Shown here: one piece after another, positions 9,020 to 18,143 of the stretch
Layout: each line of letters starts with the position of its first letter
Numbering within the stretch: position 1 is the stretch's first letter
Source of the DNA: Candidatus Aminicenantota bacterium
GTDB lineage: Bacteria > Acidobacteriota > Aminicenantia > Aminicenantales > Saccharicenantaceae
Assembly (NCBI GenBank): GCA_002877915.1
Contig: PNJE01000053.1
Coordinates: 1 to 50,454, forward strand
Length of the DNA stretch: 50,454 nucleotides
Direction of reading: 5' to 3'
Made by a program: the position numbers and the translations under genes
The notes under the pieces: model-generated
The model's input: the letters and a program-made list of their open reading frames with translations, nothing else
The model's database searches: none
What the model was told of the DNA's origin: nothing

Positions 9020-9094
9020 TCGGGGAGATCGGATTTGAACCGACGACCTCCTGCTCCCAAGGCAGGCGCGCTAACCAGGCTGCGCCACTCCCCG
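9020..9094 (-). tRNA. tRNA-Pro (anticodon TGG)
   Basis: 75 bases with the acceptor CGGGGAG pairing with CTCCCCG, discriminator A, D arm TGGCGCAGCCTGGTTAGCGC, anticodon stem CCTGC/GCAGG with loop CTTGGGA, and T arm CGGTTCAAATCCG. The C1-G72 pair and TGG anticodon mark a proline tRNA. CCA is not encoded. It is the first of two tRNAs read leftwards from the promoter at 9124-9153. Confidence 0.96.
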
Positions 9095-9123
9095 TGCCAC
9101 TCAGCCGTCAATTTTGAGCTAAA

Positions 9124-9153
9124 ATGTTAACAGAAAGGACGGCAAATTGTCAA
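9124..9153 (-). promoter_or_regulatory. Sigma-70 type promoter for the tRNA pair
   Basis: On the minus strand TTGACA (9153-9148) is followed after 18 bases by TAACAT (9129-9124). The predicted start is around 9117, about 23 bases before tRNA-Pro. The perfect -35 and its position in the gap downstream of mutL support a dedicated tRNA promoter. Confidence 0.6.
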
Positions 9154-9166
9154 TTTCAGGCCAATT

Positions 9167-10945
9167 TCACTCCGGCTGGCGGCCGAGGGTGCGTTCTATT
9201 TTAGAACGTTCGATTTTTATCACTACCGGTCGCCCATGGGGACAGATTCCTGGATGTTCAGTCTGGAAAAGCTCGGAGACTAAGTATTCCATCTCAGTCT
9301 TTGATAAAACCTGCCCGGCCTTAATAGCCGCCTTGCAGGCCATAGTTGCCAGCATCCTTTTCTTTTTATCTTTAAATTTATTACTGCTAATCTCATCCAA
9401 AATGGAAAGCAGGATTTCAGAGGCTTCTTTTTCTTTAAAAATATCAGGATATTCTTTAAGGGCAAAACTATTACCGCCCATGGGTTCAAGTACAAAGCCC
9501 ATCTTCTCCAGCTCTTCTTGAAGTTCCTCCAAACCAAGGCGTTGCTCTGGAGATAGTTCCAGCACCGAGGGGAAGAGCATCGCTCGGGCAGTCCAAGAGT
9601 GAGCCTGGTCAAGTTTTTCGAATTTTTCAAAAAGAATTCTTTCATGGGCGTTATGCTGGTCAATTATTATTAATCCCTCCTCAGAAGAAGCTACGATGTA
9701 AGAATTAAGATACTGACCGAGCACTTGAAAAGATTGGCAACTTTCGAGCTCGCTTTTTTCTTCGGCTATTCTTTTTATCTCAAAATTTTCAAAATTAGCC
9801 GACTTTGGCTCACTTTGATTTCCTGAGAAAAGAGAGCTTTCTGACTCGACCCTGGCACTGAATTCAATTGCAGGTTCGCCTGGCTGACTGACAGTTGTTT
9901 CCCCTTCAACTTCCTTACCCTCGTCCTTATCCTCTACTATTATCGGCTTGATCAAGCTCTCCTGACGGGCAGTCAATTCCACCGCCCTTAAAATTAATCT
10001 AAAAATCTGTTGCGGCTCTCGGAAGCGAACTTCAGCTTTAGCCGGATGAACATTGACATCAACCTGCTCATATGGAATTTCCAGAAAAAGGAAACCTTCG
10101 GGATTTTTCTGTTTTTCCAGAAGCCCTAAATAGGCCTGAGTCAGCGCGGCTGTTAGAACCCGATCCCTGACCGGACGACGATTCACATAAAAAACCTGGT
10201 GCTGGCGATCTGCTCGCCCGGAAAAAGGGCGGGAGCTCAGGCCAGTTATCTTATAATTTCCTTCTTCATAATCAATGGGCATCAAATTTTCCAGCACTCT
10301 TTTACCATAAAGCTGATAAACCCGGTCATTTAATGACCTAACCCCAGGGCAATTTATAATTTCTCGATTATTATTGCTGAGGAAAAACTTGACCTCGGGA
10401 TAAGCTAAGGCTACCTGGGTCAAATAACTTACTATCAGGGCCAACTCAGATCTTTCCGACCTGAGGAATTTCCTGCGGGCCGGCAGATTAAAAAAGAGGT
10501 CCTGAACCTCGATTAATGTTCCTCGAGGAAAGGCAATTTCCACAAAACGGATGAGCTTATCTCCTTCCCTTTCCACCTGGTAACCTTTCGCTTCTTCTCC
10601 ATTGAAGGTTTTTAAAATCAGCTTAGAAACAGCCGAAATGCTGGCCAGAGCTTCTCCCCGAAACCCCAGGGTAGTTATTCTTTCCAGGTCATCTTCGGTT
10701 GATATCTTGCTGGTAGCATGGCGCCGGAAGCAAATTACCGCATCTTCCTGGCTCATCCCACAACCATTATCCAGAACCCGAATGAGCTTTTTCCCGCCCG
10801 AAAGGAGTTCAACTTTAATTTCCGTAGCCCCAGCATCAAGAGAATTTTCCACCAGTTCTTTGACCACGGAAACCGGGCGCTCAACCACTTCTCCGGCGGC
10901 AATTTTCTGAGCCACCTCAGGAGGAAGAACCTTGATTACACCCAT
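9167..10945 (-). CDS. mutL: DNA mismatch repair protein MutL with endonuclease domain
   Basis: 592 residues from the ATG at 10945, which shares its A with the stop of the upstream mtaB gene (TGATG). The N-terminal GHKL ATPase is intact: ELVENSLDAGA (30-40), DNGCGM (59-64) and the FRGEAL motif (95-100). A variable linker follows, then the C-terminal dimerisation and nuclease domain with DQHNAHE (429-435), ACKAAIKAG (536-544) and CPHGRP (568-573). These motifs mark metal-dependent nicking MutL proteins, found in bacteria lacking MutH. The usual DQHA has Asn in the fourth position here. Last gene of the ctpA-to-mutL unit. Confidence 0.94.
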   Translation of the reverse strand: MGVIKVLPPEVAQKIAAGEVVERPVSVVKELVENSLDAGATEIKVELLSGGKKLIRVLDNGCGMSQEDAVICFRRHATSKISTEDDLERITTLGFRGEALASISAVSKLILKTFNGEEAKGYQVEREGDKLIRFVEIAFPRGTLIEVQDLFFNLPARRKFLRSERSELALIVSYLTQVALAYPEVKFFLSNNNREIINCPGVRSLNDRVYQLYGKRVLENLMPIDYEEGNYKITGLSSRPFSGRADRQHQVFYVNRRPVRDRVLTAALTQAYLGLLEKQKNPEGFLFLEIPYEQVDVNVHPAKAEVRFREPQQIFRLILRAVELTARQESLIKPIIVEDKDEGKEVEGETTVSQPGEPAIEFSARVESESSLFSGNQSEPKSANFENFEIKRIAEEKSELESCQSFQVLGQYLNSYIVASSEEGLIIIDQHNAHERILFEKFEKLDQAHSWTARAMLFPSVLELSPEQRLGLEELQEELEKMGFVLEPMGGNSFALKEYPDIFKEKEASEILLSILDEISSNKFKDKKKRMLATMACKAAIKAGQVLSKTEMEYLVSELFQTEHPGICPHGRPVVIKIERSKIERTLGRQPE

Positions 10946-12192
10946 CAAGCCTGCTCGCCTTTCACTTCATAATAATTTACATCCGTTATCCTGACCCGGA
11001 TAAGATTCCCCGGGCAGGTTGTCTCAGTGACCGGCAGCCGGATTTTAAAATAATTGGTGGTAAGAGCTTCGACCTCAAGCCCTTTTTTCTTAACTACAAT
11101 CGCTGGTAAAACCTTTCCCAGAAAGCTTTTTTTAAAAGCAAGATTCTTTTCCCGAGATAAACACCTCAACTCATCGGCTCTTTGCTTTTTTATTTTTTCT
11201 TCTACGGGCGGCCATTCAGCTGCTGGGGTGCCTTCCCTTGGAGAAAAAGAAAATACGTGGAAATAGGTCAGCGGCGAGGAAGTGAGAAAATCCTTCAAGA
11301 ACAAATAATCTGATTCTTCTTCTGCCGGAAAGCCAACTAAAATATCAGCTCCCAGGCTGGCCTCGGGACGCCCGTTTCTTAAATAATCAAGAATCAGGGA
11401 ATAATCCTTCGGAGTGCTCTTCCGCCCCATCTTTTTGAGCACCGATGGCGAAGCATGCTGAAGAGAGAGATGGAAATGCGGGCAAATTTTTTCTTCTTTG
11501 ACCATAAAATCCAGAAGCTCCGGAGTCAGCAGCCGTGGATCCAATGAACTTAAGTGAAGGTAATTCAAGCCTGGAATTCTGACCAATTCTTTTAAGAGAC
11601 TCACAAGAGACGATTTTGGAGATAGGTCCAATCCATAAGCATTCAGATGAATTCCCGCCAGCCCGACTTCCTGGTAGCCCTCAGCTACGATTTTCTTAAC
11701 TTGTCCGACCACTTCCTTTAGGGGGACGCTTCGACTTTTGCCTCGAAGCGAAGGAATCAGGCAAAAGGTGCAATGGGCATCACAGCCATCCTGGACTTTA
11801 ATCAAGGCTCTCGAACGGTAGAGACTCTTTTCTATCTTCTCGCCTTGATTCCCAGATAGCCGTCGAACTTCATCAACCAGGTTGGACTTAGCCGAGTTCG
11901 GTATAAACATTGAAATATTGGAAAAGCTTTTAAAATATTGCTGGCTTTTTTCAGTCAGGCAACCGGTGACAATTACCTTAGAGTGGGGAGCCTCTCTGGA
12001 TAGACGCCTGAGGAACTGCCTAACATCGGCTTCTGCCCTGGATGTCAGGGCGCAGGAATTTACCACTATTATTTGAGATTTTCTCCAGTCTTTCTCCACC
12101 TTAATCCCTACCTCGGCCAGCTTCGCTGACCACTCAAAAGCCTCAGCTTGATTCACCCGGCAGCCAAAATTATGGATAAAGACTGAAGTCAT
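10945..12192 (-). CDS. mtaB: tRNA threonylcarbamoyladenosine methylthiotransferase MtaB
   Basis: A 415-residue radical-SAM methylthiotransferase. The UPF0004 domain carries cluster cysteines C11, C47 and C78, and the radical SAM domain has C137, C141 and C144 in GCDAHCTFC. A TRAM-like beta domain ends the protein. FGCRVNQAEA and short length fit the MtaB branch, which converts t6A37 to ms2t6A37 in tRNAs decoding ANN codons, rather than MiaB or RimO. The start overlaps the purE stop by ATGA and the stop overlaps the mutL start. The branch is assigned by motif resemblance, so MtaB versus another MiaB-like enzyme is not absolutely settled. Confidence 0.87.
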   Translation of the reverse strand: MTSVFIHNFGCRVNQAEAFEWSAKLAEVGIKVEKDWRKSQIIVVNSCALTSRAEADVRQFLRRLSREAPHSKVIVTGCLTEKSQQYFKSFSNISMFIPNSAKSNLVDEVRRLSGNQGEKIEKSLYRSRALIKVQDGCDAHCTFCLIPSLRGKSRSVPLKEVVGQVKKIVAEGYQEVGLAGIHLNAYGLDLSPKSSLVSLLKELVRIPGLNYLHLSSLDPRLLTPELLDFMVKEEKICPHFHLSLQHASPSVLKKMGRKSTPKDYSLILDYLRNGRPEASLGADILVGFPAEEESDYLFLKDFLTSSPLTYFHVFSFSPREGTPAAEWPPVEEKIKKQRADELRCLSREKNLAFKKSFLGKVLPAIVVKKKGLEVEALTTNYFKIRLPVTETTCPGNLIRVRITDVNYYEVKGEQA

Positions 12193-12680
12193 AATTTTTC
12201 TTTAAGCCTCCTGGAGCTTTCCTCCACCTTTTCTGCCATTTTTTGACGATAGGCTCTGAGTTTTTCTCGCAGCTCTTCGTCGCTGGCAGCCAGAATCGAA
12301 ATGGCCAGAAGGGCAGCGTTAGCCCCACCAGTTTTTCCGAGCGCCACCGTGGCCACTGGAATGCCCTTGGGCATCTGGACAATGGAGAGCAGGGCATCCA
12401 GACCGGCTAAAGCCTGGCTTTCCACTGGAACACCAATTACCGGTAAGACAGTCTGAGAAGCCACCACTCCCGGGAGATGGGCGGCTTTACCGGCAACGGC
12501 AATAAAAACTCTGGTCCCTTTTTCCTCCGCCTCTTTTATCAGTCTAACTGTTCGCTCTGGCGTCCGGTGGGCTGAAGTAACTTCCAAATTGAAAGATAAA
12601 CCGAATTCCTTAAGAATCTCCAACCCATCTTTTATAACTTCAAAATCAGAATCGCTTCCTAAAAAGATGGTAACTTTCAT
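12189..12680 (-). CDS. purE: N5-carboxyaminoimidazole ribonucleotide mutase PurE
   Basis: A 163-residue class I PurE that moves the carboxylate of N5-CAIR to form CAIR in purine synthesis. Signature segments are GSDSDFEV near the start, SAHRTPE, the AVAGKAAHLPGVVAS loop and VPVES. The family normally forms octamers of about 160-170 residues, so length is normal. The start ATG overlaps the purD stop (ATGA) and is preceded by AAAGGAGG. No purK is visible in the window, so N5-CAIR synthesis, or direct carboxylation by a class II type reaction, must be encoded elsewhere. Confidence 0.95.
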   Translation of the reverse strand: MKVTIFLGSDSDFEVIKDGLEILKEFGLSFNLEVTSAHRTPERTVRLIKEAEEKGTRVFIAVAGKAAHLPGVVASQTVLPVIGVPVESQALAGLDALLSIVQMPKGIPVATVALGKTGGANAALLAISILAASDEELREKLRAYRQKMAEKVEESSRRLKEKL

Positions 12681-13954
12681 TTACCCTCCTTTAATGCTCC
12701 AATATCTTTCCGGTAAAACATACCTTCAAAATAAATCTGGGGGATATACTCATAAATTTTTTTCATCGTTTGGGTTAAAGTCAGTTCCGAAGCGCAGACA
12801 TTTAGCACCCGACCACCATTGGTATAAAAATGACCATCAATATAGCTGGTCCCAGCATGGAAGATAACGATTCCCGGCACCTTAGCCACTTCTTCCAGCC
12901 CAGCGATCAGTTTCCCTTTTTCATATTTTAAAGGGTAACCTCCGGAAGCCAGGACCACACAGCCCGAAGGCCTGGCTGACCATTTTATTTCCTCTCTTAA
13001 AAGGTCTTCTTCCACGACCGACATTAATATTTCTACCAGGTCGCTTTCCAGCCGCAGCATTTGAGCTTGGGTCTCCGGGTCGCCAAAACGGCAGTTATAT
13101 TCCAGGACCTTCGGTCCTTCATCTGTAATCATCAAACCGGCATAAAGAGTGCCTTTGAAACGCCGACCCTCTTCCAGCATCCGGGTAATCGTTGGGAAAA
13201 TTATTTCATCCATTATCTGGCTGAATAGTCTTTCCGAAATAAAAGGGGAAGGCGAGATGGCTCCCATGCCACCGGTATTTGGACCTTTATCGCCATCATA
13301 GGCTGCCTTGTGGTCCATCGTGGTAACCAGCGGCTGAACCCGGGCCCCGTCGGTTAGGACTATAAAGGAAACTTCCCGGCCCTTTAAAAATTCCTCAATT
13401 ATTACCCGCTCTCCAGCCGGGCCGAACTTTTTCTTTATCATCATATCATTGATGGTATCTTCGGCTCTTTTGACATTGGCACAGACCGCTACTCCCTTTC
13501 CGGCGGCCAGACCATCAGCTTTGATGACCACCGGAAAATCAAATTCACCGGAATTTAAAATCTTTTTGGCCTGATCCGGATTATCAGCTACCTGAAAGCG
13601 ACCGGTCGGGATATGGTGTCTTTTCATAAACTCTTTGGCAAAAACTTTACTTTTTTCAATTTCCGCCGCCTTCTTATTCGGACCATAAATTTTGAGGCCC
13701 CGCTTTTCGAATTCATCAACTATGCCCATCGCCAGGGGAACTTCCGGCCCGACTATGGTCAGATCGATCTTCTTCTCCTCAGCCACCTGGGCCAGCTCAG
13801 CAATCTTGGTTTCTTCTATTGGAATTAACTCAGCAATTTGAGCCAGACCACCATTGCCTGGAGCGGCATAAAGCTTCTGGCAGTGGGGACTCTGGCTTAT
13901 TTTCCAGGCCAGGGCATGCTCTCGGCCACCAGAGCCGATAATCAGGATATTCAT
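12677..13954 (-). CDS. purD: Phosphoribosylamine-glycine ligase PurD
   Basis: A 425-residue ATP-grasp enzyme making glycinamide ribonucleotide from phosphoribosylamine, glycine and ATP. It shows the N-terminal GSGGREHALAWKI, PEVPLAMGIVDEF, the ATP-grasp core VIKADGLAAGKGVAVC, and the metal site LEYNCRFGDPETQ. The length matches E. coli PurD. It lies between the glyA-like gene, which could supply glycine, and purE, giving a functional grouping of glycine use and purine synthesis. No disruption is seen. Confidence 0.96.
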   Translation of the reverse strand: MNILIIGSGGREHALAWKISQSPHCQKLYAAPGNGGLAQIAELIPIEETKIAELAQVAEEKKIDLTIVGPEVPLAMGIVDEFEKRGLKIYGPNKKAAEIEKSKVFAKEFMKRHHIPTGRFQVADNPDQAKKILNSGEFDFPVVIKADGLAAGKGVAVCANVKRAEDTINDMMIKKKFGPAGERVIIEEFLKGREVSFIVLTDGARVQPLVTTMDHKAAYDGDKGPNTGGMGAISPSPFISERLFSQIMDEIIFPTITRMLEEGRRFKGTLYAGLMITDEGPKVLEYNCRFGDPETQAQMLRLESDLVEILMSVVEEDLLREEIKWSARPSGCVVLASGGYPLKYEKGKLIAGLEEVAKVPGIVIFHAGTSYIDGHFYTNGGRVLNVCASELTLTQTMKKIYEYIPQIYFEGMFYRKDIGALKEGK

Positions 13955-13983
13955 TTTTGCTCCTCTTTAATTTTAATCATTCT

Positions 13984-15435
13984 TTAATCATTTAGCTGTT
14001 TTACTTTTTCAGCCAGATTTTCAATAAATAGCTGCCCAATTTTCCTTGAGGGCAGCAAGCTCAGGAACAACTTCGAGGCCAGCTCAAGAGCCTCCCTTTC
14101 CGGCAAGCAATATTGCATTTCGAGGAAATTCTGGCGATAGCGTTTGACTTCTTCTTTTACTTTTTTATTTTTAATAATTACCTCGGCCATCAAACCAGCT
14201 AAAACTTCAAAATCTTTTTCCTTCATTCCAAAACGGGTCATTTCCTGGACCCCGAGCCTGATGCCTGACGACTCCAGAAAAGTAGTATCGTCAGGTAAAG
14301 CTTGATAATTGGTCAGGATATTATTATCTTCCAGCCGGCGGGCAATCTCTTGGCCAACTCCAAACTTCCTGACCCTGATCAAAACCTGGTGAGTTTCAGT
14401 GAAGCCATCAGCCTGATCGCCTTCGACCGGAATCCCGGCGGCCTGCAGATATCGGGCGAGGGCCTTGGCATTTTTCTTCACCTGAGTTTGATAAGCTTCT
14501 TTGAATTCATTCATTTCATAAGAGGCTAACAATAATCCGAGCAGAGTCCCCAGGTGGTGATTCGAAGTTGAACCTGGAAAAGCCCGGCTCTGAATATCAG
14601 ACCACAGGACTTTAAGTGGGCTGCCTTCGGGGAAATTCCCAGCAATTACACCCCTCTGGGTCCCGAAGAAAGTCTTATGAGTGCTGCCCGTTACCAAATC
14701 AACTCCTTCCTGAAAGGGAGTCTGGAAAGCACCATAAAGACCCAGCACGTGAGCCATATCGTACATCAGAATCGGGCGCTGGGGCCAATCTTTAACTAAC
14801 TCATAAACAAATCCCACGGGCTCGGGATAGATAAACATGCTCTTCCCAAAAATTATCAGCTCGGGCCGATATTCTTTGAGCCTCGCCGCTAATTGATCCA
14901 GATCAGCTTTATAGGGGTTATCTTGACGAACTGGAATATTAACCACATTTTCTTTACCAGTAGCTGGATCCTCTTCCACCAGGTTAAATAGAGCCCCCAT
15001 CGGCTGGGAACTCAGATGGCCTCCTTTATTCAGGTCATTGTTCATTACTAACCGTAGCCGGCGGAAAGGCTGTCCGGCTGAGCGTTGGCGGTTGACAAAC
15101 TTGACCAGACCTTTAAACACCACCTCGTTAGCCATTTGCCCGCTGATTGGCCGAAGTTCAATCTCAGAGCAACCAAAATAGCGGGCCAGTTCTTTTTTGG
15201 TTTCAATTTCTACTTCCCGAATAAAGTCCGTCCCCTGGTAAAAATAAATTTCCTGGCCCTTCATCGTCCGGTGTTCGGCATACCGGCCACACGGATCAGA
15301 AATCTCAGCCAGCTTGACCAAAAGCGATGGAGTATTTTCCGAAGGGATAAGATTGAAGCATTCTTTTTGCCGCCAGTTATTATTCTTTTCTATTTTTTCG
15401 CACCAAGCAGAAATTTTATCATGCAGTTGACTCAT
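13984..15435 (-). CDS. Divergent serine hydroxymethyltransferase-like PLP enzyme
   Basis: 483 residues, longer than typical bacterial GlyA (about 415-420). SHMT landmarks remain: PSEN near 31-34, YAEH (E54, the counterpart of catalytic Glu57), GGHLSS with the ring-stacking His140, the PLP-pyridine Asp in YDMAHVLGL (D226, H229) and the Schiff-base lysine in STHKTFFG (K254). The loop after YAEH lacks the canonical GYPGKRYYGG and instead reads HRTMKGQEIYFYQG. It is followed by purD, so supply of glycine and one-carbon units is the natural role. It could also be a paralogue acting on another aldol substrate. No second glyA is visible here. Confidence 0.75.
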   Translation of the reverse strand: MSQLHDKISAWCEKIEKNNNWRQKECFNLIPSENTPSLLVKLAEISDPCGRYAEHRTMKGQEIYFYQGTDFIREVEIETKKELARYFGCSEIELRPISGQMANEVVFKGLVKFVNRQRSAGQPFRRLRLVMNNDLNKGGHLSSQPMGALFNLVEEDPATGKENVVNIPVRQDNPYKADLDQLAARLKEYRPELIIFGKSMFIYPEPVGFVYELVKDWPQRPILMYDMAHVLGLYGAFQTPFQEGVDLVTGSTHKTFFGTQRGVIAGNFPEGSPLKVLWSDIQSRAFPGSTSNHHLGTLLGLLLASYEMNEFKEAYQTQVKKNAKALARYLQAAGIPVEGDQADGFTETHQVLIRVRKFGVGQEIARRLEDNNILTNYQALPDDTTFLESSGIRLGVQEMTRFGMKEKDFEVLAGLMAEVIIKNKKVKEEVKRYRQNFLEMQYCLPEREALELASKLFLSLLPSRKIGQLFIENLAEKVKQLND

Positions 15436-15545
15436 CTTTTATCTCCTTTATCTCTTTTGTCTCTGGATAATCTTGATTTTCACCTAAGAGCAATTTTTTA
15501 TCCTTGAAAATTTAAAAATTAAATCTCTTTCGACTTTAATTTCGC

Positions 15546-16001
15546 TCAGCTCTTTTTGAAATTTTCCGCCTCTAACTGGATAATTTTATTTATTCGGCGT
15601 TCATGGCGGCCCCCTTCAAATTCCTTTTCCAGCCAAATCTCAACTATCCGAATAGCCAGTTCCGGAGCCAGAACCCGGCCGCCCAGGCAGAGGCAGTTGG
15701 AGTTATTGTGCGTCCGGCTGACGGTAGCCGTAAATTCATCCCAGCAAGGAGTGGCGATGATACCAGGAAACTTGTTGGCCACAATGGCCATTCCCAACCC
15801 GGTGCCGCAGAATAAAATCGCCCGGTCACATTCTTTACTGACAACCCGTCGGATAGCAGCCGCTCCATAATCTACATAATCCACAGTTTCCCCTGGGCCG
15901 CAACCAAAATCAATAAAATCTACTTTCTTGGATTGAAGGAACTCCAAGACGGCTTTTTTAAGTTCATAGCCGGCATGGTCTGAGGCAATAGCTAATTTCA
16001 T
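15546..16001 (-). CDS. rpiB: Ribose 5-phosphate isomerase B
   Basis: A 151-residue RpiB/LacAB family sugar-phosphate isomerase interconverting ribose 5-phosphate and ribulose 5-phosphate. Visible family features are ASDHAGYELK at the N-terminus, the active-site Cys loop FCGTGLGMAI, and SRTHNNSNCLCLGGR with the catalytic His. Normal length. It supplies ribose phosphate, which fits its place ahead of glyA-like, purD and purE in the same orientation. The downstream gap to the next gene is 110 bases. Confidence 0.93.
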   Translation of the reverse strand: MKLAIASDHAGYELKKAVLEFLQSKKVDFIDFGCGPGETVDYVDYGAAAIRRVVSKECDRAILFCGTGLGMAIVANKFPGIIATPCWDEFTATVSRTHNNSNCLCLGGRVLAPELAIRIVEIWLEKEFEGGRHERRINKIIQLEAENFKKS

Positions 16002-16046
16002 TCTTAGCTCCTTTCCCTCAGGATAAACAGGGACCCACCCCCTGAT

Positions 16047-17633
16047 TTATTTCCCTTTGATAAAAGCGGCTGCTTCTGGCATCACCTGCTCGGCTTTTAG
16101 GACCACCGGGTCAACCTCTCTAAAAACCTTTATGCCCTCATCGAGGTTAATTATCGAGGAGACTAGCTCTCTTTTCAGCTCATTTTTTATTTCAGGGAGG
16201 GCTTCATTAAATTTAGCCTTATCATATTTAATTTTTAAAGAATCAAGATAATCCTCAAAATCCTTGATGATGTCCGGACCAATTTCCAGGTTTTCCTCAA
16301 AGAGCTTCTTCCCTGGAGGAACCGAACCAGATTTTATTTCCTGCGGAAAGACATAATCCTCAGAGAGTTTCGTCTGGTGCTGACTGAACTTCCGACCATA
16401 ACTGAAAAATGCTCCTTTGAAGATTAGCTCCACGGTTATCGGTTTATAATTAAATTTGACTTCATAGTCCGGAGTTATTCCGCCTTCGCCCAGCACCTTC
16501 CGGCCTTTCAGAGTATATTTAACATCTCTTTTCTCATCGGGCGCTCTCTTGGCTAAGTAGTAATCCTCTAAGTGAGAATAATCTCTTTGAATGAGTCGCC
16601 CGCTCGGGGTCAGGTATTTAGCTGTGGTCAGGGCTACCGCCATGTCTGAAGCCAGCGGAAAGACAGTCTGAACCAGACCCTTGCCCCAAGAATCTTCACC
16701 GACAATCAGCCCCCGGTCATTATCCATGATGGCCCCAGCCACAATTTCAGAAGCACTGGCCGTTCCCTGATTAATCAGAATAACCAGCGGTAAATTTTCA
16801 TATTGCCCATTTTGATTGGCATAAAAATCACGGTTGTAAGCCGGGTTACGCCCCCTCATTGAAACAATTAGGGCGCCTTTCGGTAAAAACAGGTCGGCCA
16901 TATCAACTGCCTGAAAAACTGGGCCGCCGGTATTGCCTCTGAGATCGAGAATCAAGCTGGACATTCCCTCGGCTGAGAGCTCTTTGAGTTTTTCCTCCAG
17001 CTCATCAACTGTGTTGCGGCCGAAAGAACGAACAAAAATATAGCCAATTTTCTTTTGCTCATCGAGCATAAAAGCGTAAGGGACACTTTTAAGTGGTATT
17101 TCTTCCCGCGTAATGGTCAGGTCAAAAGGCTTATCCAGGCCTTCCCGCTGAATAGTGATGGTCACCTTAGTGCCTTTTTCTCCCCGGAGCTTCTGCATAG
17201 CCTCAAGGCTGCTCATCGGCTTGGTGCTCTCTCCATCAATTTTGGTGATAACATCTCCCGGCTGAACACCCAGCCTCCAGGCTGGAGTACCTTCAATCGG
17301 GGCGATTACCACTAAGCGGTCTTCTTGTTTTTGAATCTGGATACCCAGGCCGTAGTACCGGCCGGTATAATCTTCTGTAAACCGCAACGAGGTTTCCGGG
17401 TCGAGGAAATAAGAGTGAGGATCGAGAGTATCCAGCATTCCCCGGATAGCAGCAAAAGCCAGCTTCTGAGAATCTTTCTGCTCGTAGTAGTTTTGCTGAA
17501 CAATTTCGCTCAGGGTTAAAACTTTGGTCAGCCCCTGTTCCCATGGATCGAGAGCGATTGACGTCCGGCTAACCAGAAAGAAAAAGACAACTAATAAAAT
17601 GAAAAAAGTGATTCTTTTTGATTTTATGGTCAT
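16047..17633 (-). CDS. ctpA: Carboxyl-terminal processing peptidase (S41 family) CtpA
   Basis: A 528-residue exported serine protease. Residues 1-28 are a Sec signal peptide or anchor (basic start, then FFILLVVFFFLVSRTSIA). A CtpA-type N-terminal domain is followed by a PDZ domain (about 95-165, GTPAWRLGVQPGDVITKIDG) and the S41 core. The catalytic Ser lies in GTASASE (290-296) and the Lys is K318 in SWGKGLVQ. The C-terminal 100 residues extend beyond the shortest family members. CtpA enzymes trim C-termini of periplasmic proteins. First gene of the unit running to mutL, 45 bases before rpiB. Confidence 0.92.
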   Translation of the reverse strand: MTIKSKRITFFILLVVFFFLVSRTSIALDPWEQGLTKVLTLSEIVQQNYYEQKDSQKLAFAAIRGMLDTLDPHSYFLDPETSLRFTEDYTGRYYGLGIQIQKQEDRLVVIAPIEGTPAWRLGVQPGDVITKIDGESTKPMSSLEAMQKLRGEKGTKVTITIQREGLDKPFDLTITREEIPLKSVPYAFMLDEQKKIGYIFVRSFGRNTVDELEEKLKELSAEGMSSLILDLRGNTGGPVFQAVDMADLFLPKGALIVSMRGRNPAYNRDFYANQNGQYENLPLVILINQGTASASEIVAGAIMDNDRGLIVGEDSWGKGLVQTVFPLASDMAVALTTAKYLTPSGRLIQRDYSHLEDYYLAKRAPDEKRDVKYTLKGRKVLGEGGITPDYEVKFNYKPITVELIFKGAFFSYGRKFSQHQTKLSEDYVFPQEIKSGSVPPGKKLFEENLEIGPDIIKDFEDYLDSLKIKYDKAKFNEALPEIKNELKRELVSSIINLDEGIKVFREVDPVVLKAEQVMPEAAAFIKGK

Positions 17634-17837
17634 TATATTCCCGATATGTTAATCTCCTGAGTAATAAATCTTACCAGAGGCTTATTTTAAAGTAAAGTTA
17701 TCTCTGGCTGCCAAACCCTAATAATTTTAACCGGAGAGTAAATTAGCCGAGAGACAAATTATGGCTCCCTACAAGGTTCAGCCATGTGGTCGCTTGACTC
17801 GCCCGACTGAAAAGCCTATAGTTATTGGGAGGCTAAA

Positions 17838-18143
17838 ATGTTTGGTAGCGTAGGCTTACCTGAACTCATTGTCATCTTCGTCATCGCCCTTTTAATTTTC
17901 GGCCCGAAGAAGTTGCCTGAGGTCGGCAAATCCGTCGGCCGGGCGCTGCACGAATTTAAAAAGGCTTCCGATGAGCTGCGTAATAAAGTAGAAGAAGAAA
18001 TAAATGCCACGGAAATCAAAACTGAAATCAAGAATGTTCAGAATGATCTGAATGAATTTAAAAACGACCTGAATCAGGTCCAGGACTCCATAAGGAAGGA
18101 CATAAAGACCGATGAGCCCGAGGAAGGCCAGAAAGTCTCCTGA
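17838..18143 (+). CDS. tatA: Sec-independent translocase subunit TatA
   Basis: A 101-residue TatA/B protein: one N-terminal membrane helix (ELIVIFVIALLIFGPKKLPE) with the hinge FGPKKLPE, an amphipathic helix (VGKSVGRALHEFKKAS), and a long charged coiled tail. The FGP motif and short length favour TatA. With no separate tatB in view it may serve both roles. GGGAGG sits 5 bases before the ATG. It overlaps tatC by 32 bases, so the two are translated from one message and form the Tat pathway for folded proteins. Confidence 0.93.
   Translation: MFGSVGLPELIVIFVIALLIFGPKKLPEVGKSVGRALHEFKKASDELRNKVEEEINATEIKTEIKNVQNDLNEFKNDLNQVQDSIRKDIKTDEPEEGQKVS

Noticed and set aside
10602-10972. Plus-strand frames opposite the mutL start
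   Set aside because: They are shadows of mutL with no ribosome site or known motif.
17794-17822. TTGACT/TATAGT pair before tatA
   Set aside because: Spacing is 17 and the match is good, but the transcript start would fall inside the GGGAGG ribosome site, so it is probably coincidental.
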